Source of the DNA: Roseovarius spongiae
Lineage (GTDB): Bacteria; Pseudomonadota; Alphaproteobacteria; Rhodobacterales; Rhodobacteraceae
Direction of reading: 5' to 3'
Length of the DNA: 64,000 bases
NCBI RefSeq assembly: GCF_003651245.1
Contig: NZ_RAPE01000002.1
Location: 310,001 to 374,000 of the forward strand
Positions 33,287 to 41,649 of the stretch are shown here, one piece after another. Position 1 is the stretch's first letter; every line of letters starts with the position of its first letter. A program made the position numbers and the translations under genes. Under the pieces are notes generated by a model that saw nothing but the letters and a program-made list of their open reading frames with translations, ran no database searches and was not told the DNA's origin.

Positions 33287-35767
33287 TCAGCCCTCATCGT
33301 CCTGGAAGCCGACGGCGAACCAGCTGAGGAAGCGGCCGCCTTCGACCCTGTCCCCCGTGGGGCATCGCGCCGGAAGACCGGGGGCAAAGTGGTTCCCGTC
33401 GAGCGCGGGATTGACGAGGATCGTGGCGTCCGGGTCGTTCGGATCGGGGATTTCGATCTCTTTCTCGCCGAGGATGTGGTCGCCTTCGAGAATGACGCGA
33501 TATCGCCCCCGTGGCAGGCGCGCGGGTTCGTTGTTGACCCCCATCGGGCGCAGCCTGACGCCGGTGACGACCGGATCCGCGCTTGGCTCGGGGGGCGCTT
33601 CGAACGTTTCGCCGCAGACCGCGTCGACGATCAGCGGTTCGATCCGTAGTTCCACGTTGCAGTAGCAATAGGTATCCAGGCGCCCGTCCCCGCGGTCGTT
33701 CGGTCTGCGCAACAACAGTTGGACCGACTGGGCGTGCAGCGTCTGCGCGAGCACCGGGCGGTCGCGGTCGAAAACCACGACAAGGCCGTCGCGCTCGATC
33801 CGATCGAGTTGCTCGCCGTCTTCCTCGATAATGCCGTCATGCGGCCAGTTGATGCCGACGATGCGCGGCAGGTCGTCGCGCAAGCCCGCGCCGTCCTGTC
33901 CGTCTTCGCCGTCCTGTCCGTTCTGTCCGTTCTGCCCGTCCTCGCCGTCAGCGCCCGGCGGTCCGGGCGGTCCCGGCGGGCCGGGCTCTCCGGGCTGACC
34001 GGTTCCGGCGCCGGCCATGCAGGTCAGGATCTCGGTGAGAAGCGCCGTGGAGGGCAGCAACCTGCGCTCGGCCCGGTTGTCGATCACCGCGTCGGTGAAC
34101 GGGTCTTCCCACCGATAGCCGGCGATGGTCGCCAGCACGAGAACGTCGTTTTCCTCGCAGGTCGGGCAGGGATCGAGGACGGTATTCAATCGGTCGATGC
34201 ACTGATCGCCGTGGATGTCGTACTCCGCCAGCCCCCCCGGCACGCGCGGATCGGCGTCCGGCGCGTCGCCCGCGAAGGTCACCAGCAGCCGCCGGTCGCC
34301 GGTCAGCGCCAGCGCGCGCGCGTCGGGCGGCGCCGGTATCGCGCCGCTCAACACGGGCGGCTGGCCCAGGATCAGCCGCGAGACGGACAACAGCCGCAAC
34401 TGCGTCTCGCCGGTCGCGGTTGCGAGCAAAAGGTAAAGCCAGTTGCCCCCGTCCGAAAACGCCGCCGCGAGAGGCGTGTCAGCCACGCCTTCGACTGGGT
34501 CGCCGACGGCGCTCAGCCGGTCAGGGGCGCTCGCCGCGTCGGGGGTGGCGGCGCGCAGCAGGATCCGCTCGCCCGCCTCGTCGACCAGCGCCAGCAGGTC
34601 CGCGCCGTCATGCAGCGTGACGGCGGCGCGCGCGATCCGGCTGCCAGCGTCGGCAAGCGGCATGTCGATCAGCGACAGGTCCGACAGACGCAGCGCGCTG
34701 AGCGCGCCCGCGTCCGAGTAGTGCAGATAGGCAAAGCCGCCGCCCGCGCCCGGCGCCAGACCGGCGATCGTGTTGGGCAGCGCAATCTCATTCGGCGCCG
34801 CCGGGTCCGCGGCGGCGCCGACATCGTCGTCCCAGACGCGCAGCGTGGCGTCGTCGGCCGAGGCCACAGCGAGGCGCCCATCCCCCAGAAAGGTCATGAA
34901 CGCCGTCTCGCCGATCCCCGGCGCGGCAAGCGTGCGGATCGGCGCAGCGGCGATATCGGCGGTGTCGAGCACGGAAATCTCCGCATCCCCCCCGCCATCG
35001 GGGACCAGCATGACGAGAAGCCGCGCGCCATCGGGCGAAAGCGCCAGCGAACGCCCCTGCATGCCCGAGAACCCCGCGCTCGCCACGATGGCGTCGGTAT
35101 CGCTGTCCAGCGCGAAAAGCTCGGACGGGGCTTCGTCGGTCAGAACGTAAAGCCGCCCGCCGGCGCGATCGACGATCAGCGCATTGGCGCGGTCGATGTT
35201 GTTGGTCGATGTCCACTCGACCGTGTCGAGCCCGATCGCCGGCTCCGTCACCGGGCGGTCGAGCGCCACCTCGAACTGGTAGCCGTCGACCAGCTTGCCG
35301 GGCAGGCAATCCTGCTCTGCGCCGCAGCCGTTGAACACGGCCGGCACCGGCTCGGTCGGGCATTCGGCGTGGCGTAGCACCAGGCTGATGCGGTGGGTTT
35401 GGTCCGCGTCCGGCGCATCGTCGGTTTCCTCGCGGGTGCGCCATGTGTCGAGGAACAGCGCGCGCAGATCGATCATCGCCGGTTCGCGCACGAGGATCTC
35501 GCGCCCGCAACAGTCAACCGCGTAGCCAGGCTCGACCACGACGAACTGTTCGCGGCATGCCGGGTTCGGGTGCTCAACGACCCTGAGCCCGCAGGCCGTG
35601 CCCCAGCCGTGCAGATACTGGTTGTGGCGGTGGTGCTTGCCCAGGAAATAAAGCTGTTCGTCAAGGAAGTCCTTGGCGCTCATCGGCTTTCCGTCGAACA
35701 GCGTGTTGCGCGCCAGCTGGGGAGGATCGCAGCTGGGGCAGTCGACCGGTTTGCATCCGTGGCTCAT
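33287..35767 (-). CDS. eCIS protein 1: shared N-terminal domain, beta-propeller, collagen-like segment
   Basis: The protein is 826 residues. The shared domain is at about 20-110 (LHGWGTACGLRVVE, PGYAVDCCGREILV). A lactonase/YVTN-type beta-propeller follows at about 190-560, with blades such as GGRLYVLTDEAPSELFALD and GRSLALSPDGARLLVML. Residues about 586-626 are a collagen-like Gly-X-Y tract (GEPGPPGPPGPPGADGEDG then GQNGQDGEDG units). A beta-rich C-terminal domain ends the protein. Collagen-like tracts occur in phage tail fibres as trimerising rods. A surface appendage or baseplate-attached fibre role is inferred. CAGGAG precedes ATG 35767. Confidence 0.6.
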   Translation of the reverse strand: MSHGCKPVDCPSCDPPQLARNTLFDGKPMSAKDFLDEQLYFLGKHHRHNQYLHGWGTACGLRVVEHPNPACREQFVVVEPGYAVDCCGREILVREPAMIDLRALFLDTWRTREETDDAPDADQTHRISLVLRHAECPTEPVPAVFNGCGAEQDCLPGKLVDGYQFEVALDRPVTEPAIGLDTVEWTSTNNIDRANALIVDRAGGRLYVLTDEAPSELFALDSDTDAIVASAGFSGMQGRSLALSPDGARLLVMLVPDGGGDAEISVLDTADIAAAPIRTLAAPGIGETAFMTFLGDGRLAVASADDATLRVWDDDVGAAADPAAPNEIALPNTIAGLAPGAGGGFAYLHYSDAGALSALRLSDLSLIDMPLADAGSRIARAAVTLHDGADLLALVDEAGERILLRAATPDAASAPDRLSAVGDPVEGVADTPLAAAFSDGGNWLYLLLATATGETQLRLLSVSRLILGQPPVLSGAIPAPPDARALALTGDRRLLVTFAGDAPDADPRVPGGLAEYDIHGDQCIDRLNTVLDPCPTCEENDVLVLATIAGYRWEDPFTDAVIDNRAERRLLPSTALLTEILTCMAGAGTGQPGEPGPPGPPGPPGADGEDGQNGQNGQDGEDGQDGAGLRDDLPRIVGINWPHDGIIEEDGEQLDRIERDGLVVVFDRDRPVLAQTLHAQSVQLLLRRPNDRGDGRLDTYCYCNVELRIEPLIVDAVCGETFEAPPEPSADPVVTGVRLRPMGVNNEPARLPRGRYRVILEGDHILGEKEIEIPDPNDPDATILVNPALDGNHFAPGLPARCPTGDRVEGGRFLSWFAVGFQDDEG

Positions 35768-35780
35768 AGCAGGCTCCTGG

Positions 35781-37967
35781 TCATTCGAGGGTTGTGTCGA
35801 CGCCCAGACGCGTGCCCGGGCTCAGCGAAAAGACGTGCGGCGGACCGGCAAGCCGGATATCGTCGCCGAGGGTGGAACGGTCGGCGATGGCTGTCTCGAT
35901 GCCGCTGCCGAGGATGGTGTTGACGCCAAGAAGCGTGTCGCAGCCCATGACGAAGCGCGGTTGCATCACGTGCACGTCGACCTCGACATGCGCAGGGCGC
36001 GCGGCATCCACCACGTCCTCGAGCGCGGCGAGATCGCGGTCGCTGAAACCCTCGGACACCGGCACGTACACGGTGGCGCGGTGGGCGAAGGCGGCGATCG
36101 GGTCGGTCAGCGGGTCGCCCCCGTCGACCAGCGCGAAACGCCCGATCTCGGCATAACCGTCGAGTTCGAGACGCCGGATCAGCTCCGGCCCCCACAGGGC
36201 CGCGGAGCCGTCGAGCCGGCTTTCGTCCAGCGTCAGCCAGCGGCGCAGGCGGAAATGCTCGACAATCTTCGGGTCGATGCCGGTGTAAATCTCGACATGG
36301 CGGCGCAGCCCCTCGACCGTGCCCTTGATCCGGAACAGGGCGGGCGCTTCGGCCACCAGCCGGCGCCGGCGCGCGGCCGACCAGTTGCGATCAAGCGTAA
36401 GCCCGATCCAGCCGCCCAGCCAGTCAAGGAAGTCGGCCCCGTGCGCGCCGGCCTCGGCCGCAGGGGTCGCCATCGGGTCGATCAGCGCGGGCAGGTCGTC
36501 GAGATGCCCGGTGACGCCCGCGCGGATTTCATCGAAGAGCATCATGAACCGTTGCAGGAAATCGGCGCTTTGCGGCTCGGACGACCAGACGGCGGGAAGG
36601 TGGCGGGCGGAGGAGTTGCGCGGATAGGTGATCGTCAGGGCGCGCAGCGTCGGGGTGAGCAGGCCATCGCCGCTGAACCGCATCCGCAGCCAGAGATAGC
36701 GCCCCGGCCGGGTGCGGATCGCGGCGACCACCTCGCCCGTCGCGGGGCCGAGAGCGGTCACCGTCCATGCAGTGTCGGGCAGCGCGTCCACGGTCAGCGC
36801 GTCAAGCGCGCTGTCGCTGCTATAGGCCAGAAGTTCGATCACGGCGCCCTCGGGGATGTCGGCGTCAAGCCGCGCGCGGTCCCAGACCGTGCCCGTGCGC
36901 CCGCCGTCGAGGCGCTCAAAGGCAAGCTGGCCATGTTCGAGCCGCGCGATCTCTTCGGCGCGGTGCAGGCAGGGCTGGCGGGACGTGCCCAGGATCGCAT
37001 GACCATCGGCGTCGAACGCCATAAGGCTGCACCCGGTTGGCGCCAGGCAGTCGCCCGCATGCGGCGCGATCCGTCCCGAGGGGTCGCAGCAATGCGGGCG
37101 GGCCGCGCAGGGCAGGCGCGTGGACACCCAGATCGTGCCGTCCCGGTCGATCGCCAGCGTCGCCGCCTCGATCGGCGCGGGCAGGCCGTCGCCATTGTCC
37201 GAGCGCGCGATGATCCGGCCATCGCAGCCCAGTTGCGCAATCCCCGGCGCATCCGCCTCGAGCACGAAGAGCGTTCCATCCGCGCCGACGGCCAAGGCGT
37301 CGGGGCCTTGCAGCGGCGCCTGTTCGTCGCTGGCGCCAGCGGTCTGCGATTGCAGCCAGCCGCGCCAGTCGAAGAACGCGATTGTCCCGGTCTCGCGGTC
37401 GCTCGCGGCAATCCGTCCGTCGGGCAGGACGGCGAGATCGCGGGGATCCCAGATGTCGCCGGGCAGGACCAGCGTGCCATCGGGGCGCCCGGTCGCCGGA
37501 TCGATGCCGGGGCGCGGGCGCGCGGGGCAGAGCGCGCCGTCCTGCACGACGAACGGCCCCCATTGGCGCTTGAGGCGCCAGTCGGCCAGCGACAGCGCGG
37601 TCACCATGCGCGCCTGGCCGTCGAGGGCCAGCAGTTCACCGGCGGCTGTGACGGTGATGGCGATGGGGTCGAGCAGCCCAAGCCGCCCGTCCTGCCCGCA
37701 GGGGACCGGCGCGAAGCGCTCAAGGCAGGGATCATACCAGACCAGCCGCCCCTTGGAGGTGATCAGATATAGCTGCCCGCCCGGTCCAGCCGCCACCCGG
37801 CGCGGCATGGCCCGCCCGCCGAGGTCGCCGCTCGGATCATCGAGCGGGCGAAGCGTGCCGGGCCGCTGCGCCAGCGTGGCGCCGTCCGCGCTCCAGGCGA
37901 TGCCCTCGCTTGACGCGAGGCGCCAGCCGGTGAGGGGATCGAGGCGGAAGCTTGGTTGCGCGTTCAT
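35781..37967 (-). CDS. Baseplate/tail protein (tail protein I, TIGR02242-like; Afp12 position) with N-terminal propeller
   Basis: The protein is 728 residues. About 1-420 is a beta-propeller-like region of repeated strands (GGQLYLITSKGRLVWYD, DGTIWVSTRL, DGTLFVLEADAPG). About 510-640 holds the tail-protein-I segment: SADFLQRFMMLFDEI, FLDWLGGWIGLTLDRNWSA, RRRLVAEAPALFRIKGTVEG and VEIYTGIDPKIVEHF. The end is beta-rich. This C-terminal region is the wedge component that pairs with gpJ in contractile baseplates. The start overlaps the gpJ stop (TGATG). Confidence 0.8.
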   Translation of the reverse strand: MNAQPSFRLDPLTGWRLASSEGIAWSADGATLAQRPGTLRPLDDPSGDLGGRAMPRRVAAGPGGQLYLITSKGRLVWYDPCLERFAPVPCGQDGRLGLLDPIAITVTAAGELLALDGQARMVTALSLADWRLKRQWGPFVVQDGALCPARPRPGIDPATGRPDGTLVLPGDIWDPRDLAVLPDGRIAASDRETGTIAFFDWRGWLQSQTAGASDEQAPLQGPDALAVGADGTLFVLEADAPGIAQLGCDGRIIARSDNGDGLPAPIEAATLAIDRDGTIWVSTRLPCAARPHCCDPSGRIAPHAGDCLAPTGCSLMAFDADGHAILGTSRQPCLHRAEEIARLEHGQLAFERLDGGRTGTVWDRARLDADIPEGAVIELLAYSSDSALDALTVDALPDTAWTVTALGPATGEVVAAIRTRPGRYLWLRMRFSGDGLLTPTLRALTITYPRNSSARHLPAVWSSEPQSADFLQRFMMLFDEIRAGVTGHLDDLPALIDPMATPAAEAGAHGADFLDWLGGWIGLTLDRNWSAARRRRLVAEAPALFRIKGTVEGLRRHVEIYTGIDPKIVEHFRLRRWLTLDESRLDGSAALWGPELIRRLELDGYAEIGRFALVDGGDPLTDPIAAFAHRATVYVPVSEGFSDRDLAALEDVVDAARPAHVEVDVHVMQPRFVMGCDTLLGVNTILGSGIETAIADRSTLGDDIRLAGPPHVFSLSPGTRLGVDTTLE

Positions 37968-39964
37968 CAGCCACGGCCCTCCGGAAACAGCGTCAGGCTG
38001 TGCCGGCCCGCGAAGACCAGCTCGCCGGGGCAGATTTCGATGTCGCGGCAGAACGGTGCGAGCTCTCCGTTGACGCGGATGGCAAGCTGCCCGTCCGAAA
38101 GCCTCAGGATGTCGCGGGTCTCGATCACCAGACGATAGATGTCGGAGTAGTAGATATTGCCGCCGAACGGCCAGCCGAGCCCGTCCGCGCCGCCCGTCAG
38201 CGGATGCAGGAAGGCGTTGAGACGCGCCTCCAGATCCTCGCGCACCGTTTCGGGATTGGCGGTGCGGCCGGTGACGATATCCGCCTCGATCGCCACCTCG
38301 TTGTAGGTCGGCGCGACGATGTGCAACTCGGTCGAGATCAGGCGCAACCCGTCAAGATGGGTGGCGACCTTCGCCAGCGTGTAGGCGCTGGGCGTCGGGT
38401 TGGGCGCGTCGCCGTCGGGCACCACGATCACGGTGACCGAGCCGGGGATTTCCACGCCCGGATAGCGCGGATGCGTGAGCGCCAGCGCCTTGGCCCGGCG
38501 CACCCCGGCCTGAAGCGCCAACGTTTCGAAGTCGATGGCCGTCACCGCGCGGCCGTTTGCGGCGATCTCGGACGCAGCGCGCGCCTTGGCGGCATCGACG
38601 CTTTCCTCATCGGCGCCGCCGGTCGCCGGGAACGGGTTGATGACGCCCTGAACGCCCGGCAGGTGGCTCTGGATCGTCGATATTGCGCCGCCGGGCAGGT
38701 TGCCGCGCCGCCCGCCGCCAGACTGGTAATCGCGCGCCATGATGTTGCCCACGCCGCTGGCGGGCGCAAAGACCGGCGGGATCAGCCCCTTCTCGCCCGA
38801 ACCAAAGGCGACGAGGCCGGTCGCGTGATTGATGGTGAAATGACGGTCCTCGGGCCCGGAGGCGTGGAAATCCTCGACCTCCTGCCAGGGGGTGAAGCCC
38901 GCGCCCTCGTCCACCTCGAGCGCGACGGAGCGGATCGTCACCACACGCCCGTCCGGGGTGACGGTTGTTTCCGGGGTTTTGCGCATCAATACCGGCCTGC
39001 GCGACAGCGTGAATGTCTGGTTCGGCACGCCGAGGCTGCGCCCGAGGATTTCCCCCCGAAGCGTGGTGTGCTGGCGCGCCTCGACGCAGTTGACGAGGAT
39101 CGCGTCAAGGTCGGGCGCCTTTTCCCAGCTTGCCGTCTCGACCCGGCAGCGCAGCCAGTAGAGCGGTTCGGCAACGTCGCCGCGCGCCGTGAGCTTGGCG
39201 CCCGTTCCGGGGCCGCGTAGCACGATAAGCCCGTCGCGGGTAAAGGCCGTGGTCTCGTCCCGCAACAGGGTGAGCGGCTGCCAGTGGGTCGCATCGAAAT
39301 ATTCCCAGACAAGGGCGGCCGGCGGCGGCAGGTCATAGACCTTTGCCGGGTCGGTGCGGCTTTCGCGCGGGGGCGGGCCGTCGGTCTCGGCGGTGCGGAC
39401 GTAAAGATGGATCGGCCCGTTGGTCGCCGGGGCCGGCCCGGCAAAGCCCAGCATCAGCGCCGCGCCATCGCGCGCGCGCGGCCCGAACGGGTGGAATGTC
39501 TGGCCTTCGGCCTCGGCGGCGGTGGTGGCCTGGCTGTGTGAAAAGCCGTCCCAGACCTGGATCGCGCTGAGCGGCGCGCCGAGCACCGGCGCCGCCTCGG
39601 TCGTCTCGAAGACGATGGGGCCGTCTTCGTCGCCACCTGCCGCGACCTGCGTTCCGGCGGGGACCACGATCTCGGCGACGTCGTCGCGCGAGGGCGTGAA
39701 ACGCACGACCGCGCCGGCGGGGCTTGCCTGTATCCGCTCGATCCCGACCATTTGCAGCATCTTGATGTAGACGCGGTCCGGCACCCGGTTCATCCGGTAG
39801 AGCGTGAGATCCGTCATCCAGGCGAAGAGCTTGGCCAACGCGACGCCCGGATCGCTGTCGTTGCAGTCGGTCCATTCGGGCAGGAAGCGCGGCTTGAGGC
39901 GCAGGAATTCGGCCACGATGTCGTCATAGCGGCGGTCGTCGAGGTTTGGCGCTTCAAGCGGCAC
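37967..39964 (-). CDS. Baseplate J/gp47-like wedge protein (Afp11-like)
   Basis: The protein is 665 residues. It starts with GTG at 39964 (PLEAPNLDDRRYDDIVAEFL), overlapping the gp25 stop by 11 bases. Baseplate J features: an N-terminal WTDCNDSDPGVALAKLFAWM segment typical of eCIS gpJ, a central GGADEESVDAAKARAASEI stretch, FETLALQAGVRRAKAL, and a C-terminal VAIEADIVTGRTANPETV followed by GWPFGGNIYYSDIYRLV. It forms the baseplate wedge with the tail-protein-I product and gp25. Confidence 0.9.
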   Translation of the reverse strand: MPLEAPNLDDRRYDDIVAEFLRLKPRFLPEWTDCNDSDPGVALAKLFAWMTDLTLYRMNRVPDRVYIKMLQMVGIERIQASPAGAVVRFTPSRDDVAEIVVPAGTQVAAGGDEDGPIVFETTEAAPVLGAPLSAIQVWDGFSHSQATTAAEAEGQTFHPFGPRARDGAALMLGFAGPAPATNGPIHLYVRTAETDGPPPRESRTDPAKVYDLPPPAALVWEYFDATHWQPLTLLRDETTAFTRDGLIVLRGPGTGAKLTARGDVAEPLYWLRCRVETASWEKAPDLDAILVNCVEARQHTTLRGEILGRSLGVPNQTFTLSRRPVLMRKTPETTVTPDGRVVTIRSVALEVDEGAGFTPWQEVEDFHASGPEDRHFTINHATGLVAFGSGEKGLIPPVFAPASGVGNIMARDYQSGGGRRGNLPGGAISTIQSHLPGVQGVINPFPATGGADEESVDAAKARAASEIAANGRAVTAIDFETLALQAGVRRAKALALTHPRYPGVEIPGSVTVIVVPDGDAPNPTPSAYTLAKVATHLDGLRLISTELHIVAPTYNEVAIEADIVTGRTANPETVREDLEARLNAFLHPLTGGADGLGWPFGGNIYYSDIYRLVIETRDILRLSDGQLAIRVNGELAPFCRDIEICPGELVFAGRHSLTLFPEGRG

Positions 39965-40370
39965 GGCCCGACCCTCCTTCGTCCAGCAGGTAGAACGGGA
40001 AGACGAGGTTGCCGAAGGCGTGGGTCGCGCGCAGACGATACTCGATCGAGATCAGCAGATGGTTCGGCGCCTCGCCGTCGCCGACATGGATGTCGATCAC
40101 GTCGATCCGGCGTTCCCAGTGCAGCAGCGCCTCGCGCGCCTGATGTGCGATCTGCGCCTGACTGGCCGGGGTATTGTCAGTGAAAACAAAGTCATGGATG
40201 CCGCAGCCGAAGGTCGGGTTGCGCTTCAGTTCGCCCTTGCCGGTGGCGAGGATCAGCCAGATGGATTGCTGCACCAGCCGCTCCTCGCTGACGAGCGCGA
40301 TGCCGCCGTTCGGCGTGACCCGCAGCGGAAAGGCAAAGCCCGTTCCGAGAAATTTGCGCGGCGCGCTCAT
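39954..40370 (-). CDS. gp25-like baseplate wedge protein (Afp9-like)
   Basis: The 138-residue protein has the GPW/gp25 fold: FPLRVTPNGGIALVSEERLV, then QSIWLILATGKGELKRNPTFGCGIHDFVF (the EPR-like core that nucleates sheath), and the C-terminal ISIEYRLRATHAFGNLVFPF. It joins sheath assembly to the baseplate. It starts within the stop of the upstream gene (ATGA). Confidence 0.92.
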   Translation of the reverse strand: MSAPRKFLGTGFAFPLRVTPNGGIALVSEERLVQQSIWLILATGKGELKRNPTFGCGIHDFVFTDNTPASQAQIAHQAREALLHWERRIDVIDIHVGDGEAPNHLLISIEYRLRATHAFGNLVFPFYLLDEGGSGRAA

Positions 40371-41134
40371 GGCAGGTTCTCTATGATCTGTTCGAGCACG
40401 GTGACCGTCTCCTCGAGTTTCTGGATGGTTTCGGCGAGAGCTTCGGCGTCCTCGGGATCGCCGAGTTCGGGCAGCTCGAACGACACGCCGGCCAGTTCGA
40501 GAAAGCTCATCACCATCGGCATCAGGTTCTCGACCGGGCCAAGCGCGGCCTGCGCGTGGCGGGCGGAGTTGCTCGCGTTCTCCTGCGCGCATTCCAGCAG
40601 CGCCTTCAGTTGCGTGTTGCCCGCGGCTTCCGCCGCCTCGAGCCGCAAACCGATGCCCTGCATGACGCCCAGCACGGTCTGGAGGCTGCCGATCATGCAT
40701 TTGATGATCTTGATGATTAGCCGCAGCAGGTCCTTGACGAAGTTGTAGATCGGCACGCCGGGAATCAGCATGCCGAGACAGGGCGCAAGCGCGGCTGCGG
40801 CCTCGATGAAATCCGGCACCGCCTGGGCCAGCTTGATGGGGTCGGGCGGGTTCAGACCCTTGACGACCTTGATCAGCGGCTCGATCAGGCCCAGCACTTT
40901 CAGCAGGCAGGCGATACTGGCCAGGTAGGGCTGAAGCTGGATCAACAGGTTCGTCGCCAGAGAGCAATCGTCGGGGATGCCGTTGGTCAGGTCCGGGATG
41001 GCCTGTATCCGTCCACCGTTCGGCAGGCTGATGCCGAGATCGCCGACCTGCGGAAAAGACACGTCGGCGCAGGCCGGGAGGGCCATCAGCTCCTTGAGCT
41101 CGTCGGGGACGGGGATGGTGTCTTCGTGCAGCAT
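40367..41134 (-). CDS. eCIS-locus protein of unknown function with hydrophobic helices
   Basis: The protein is 255 residues, lying between the OB-fold spike and gp25 genes. Visible parts: an N-terminal region with FPQVGDLGISLPNGGRIQAI, several hydrophobic or amphipathic helices (VKDLLRLIIKIIKCMIGSL is the most apolar), and a C-terminal coiled-coil-like helix (AETIQKLEETVTVLEQIIEN). Six cysteines are scattered. No PAAR motif is present, although Afp10 (PAAR) is the expected neighbour. It may be a baseplate hub component or bind the spike, but this is position-based only. Overlap with neighbours is one and four bases. Confidence 0.65.
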   Translation of the reverse strand: MLHEDTIPVPDELKELMALPACADVSFPQVGDLGISLPNGGRIQAIPDLTNGIPDDCSLATNLLIQLQPYLASIACLLKVLGLIEPLIKVVKGLNPPDPIKLAQAVPDFIEAAAALAPCLGMLIPGVPIYNFVKDLLRLIIKIIKCMIGSLQTVLGVMQGIGLRLEAAEAAGNTQLKALLECAQENASNSARHAQAALGPVENLMPMVMSFLELAGVSFELPELGDPEDAEALAETIQKLEETVTVLEQIIENLP

Positions 41135-41649
41135 CAGATCACCGCGCCTCCGACATTGACGACCCGGTCGCGCCCCGGCCCCTTGATCCGCACGATCGGC
41201 GCGTCGAGCTCGATCAGCGCCAGCGCCTTGAGCACGATCTTGCCGTTCGACAGCACGATCCTGTTGCCGTTGGCGTCCTCGATGGCGATCGTCCCGGCGC
41301 CTTCCGCGCCCGGCGGGGAATCGATCAGCCGGATGGTGTGACCGTTCTTGGAGCGGATGATCCGTTCGCGCGGGTGGGGCGTGGGCGGCTTGTCCACTCC
41401 GTTCCATGTGTAGCCCAGGATCACCGGCTGTTCGGGATCGCCGCCGAGGAAGCCGATGACGACCTCGTCCTCGAGCTCGGGGGCGAAGAACATGCCACGG
41501 TCGTTGCCGGCCATCGGCGCCGCGACCGGCGCCCACGCCGTGTCCGAGCGCCCCGGCTCTCCGGGCATCTGCACGCGCACCCGCCCGAGGTCGTCGGGGT
41601 CGTCGACCTCGATCACCAGCCCGGTGACAAGTCCCTCGCGCGTCTTCAT
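41134..41649 (-). CDS. Baseplate assembly protein V / OB-fold spike (VgrG C-terminal half)
   Basis: The 171-residue protein has the gp5 OB-fold at about 5-90 (GLVTGLVIEVDDPDDLGRVR, EDEVVIGFLGGDPEQPVILG, WNGVDKPP). A short beta-helix-like stem follows (GTIAIEDANGNRIVLSNGKI). It is the central spike tip carrier. The gpD-like half is a separate upstream gene with an ATGA overlap, whereas Afp8 and VgrG fuse both halves. Confidence 0.88.
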   Translation of the reverse strand: MKTREGLVTGLVIEVDDPDDLGRVRVQMPGEPGRSDTAWAPVAAPMAGNDRGMFFAPELEDEVVIGFLGGDPEQPVILGYTWNGVDKPPTPHPRERIIRSKNGHTIRLIDSPPGAEGAGTIAIEDANGNRIVLSNGKIVLKALALIELDAPIVRIKGPGRDRVVNVGGAVI

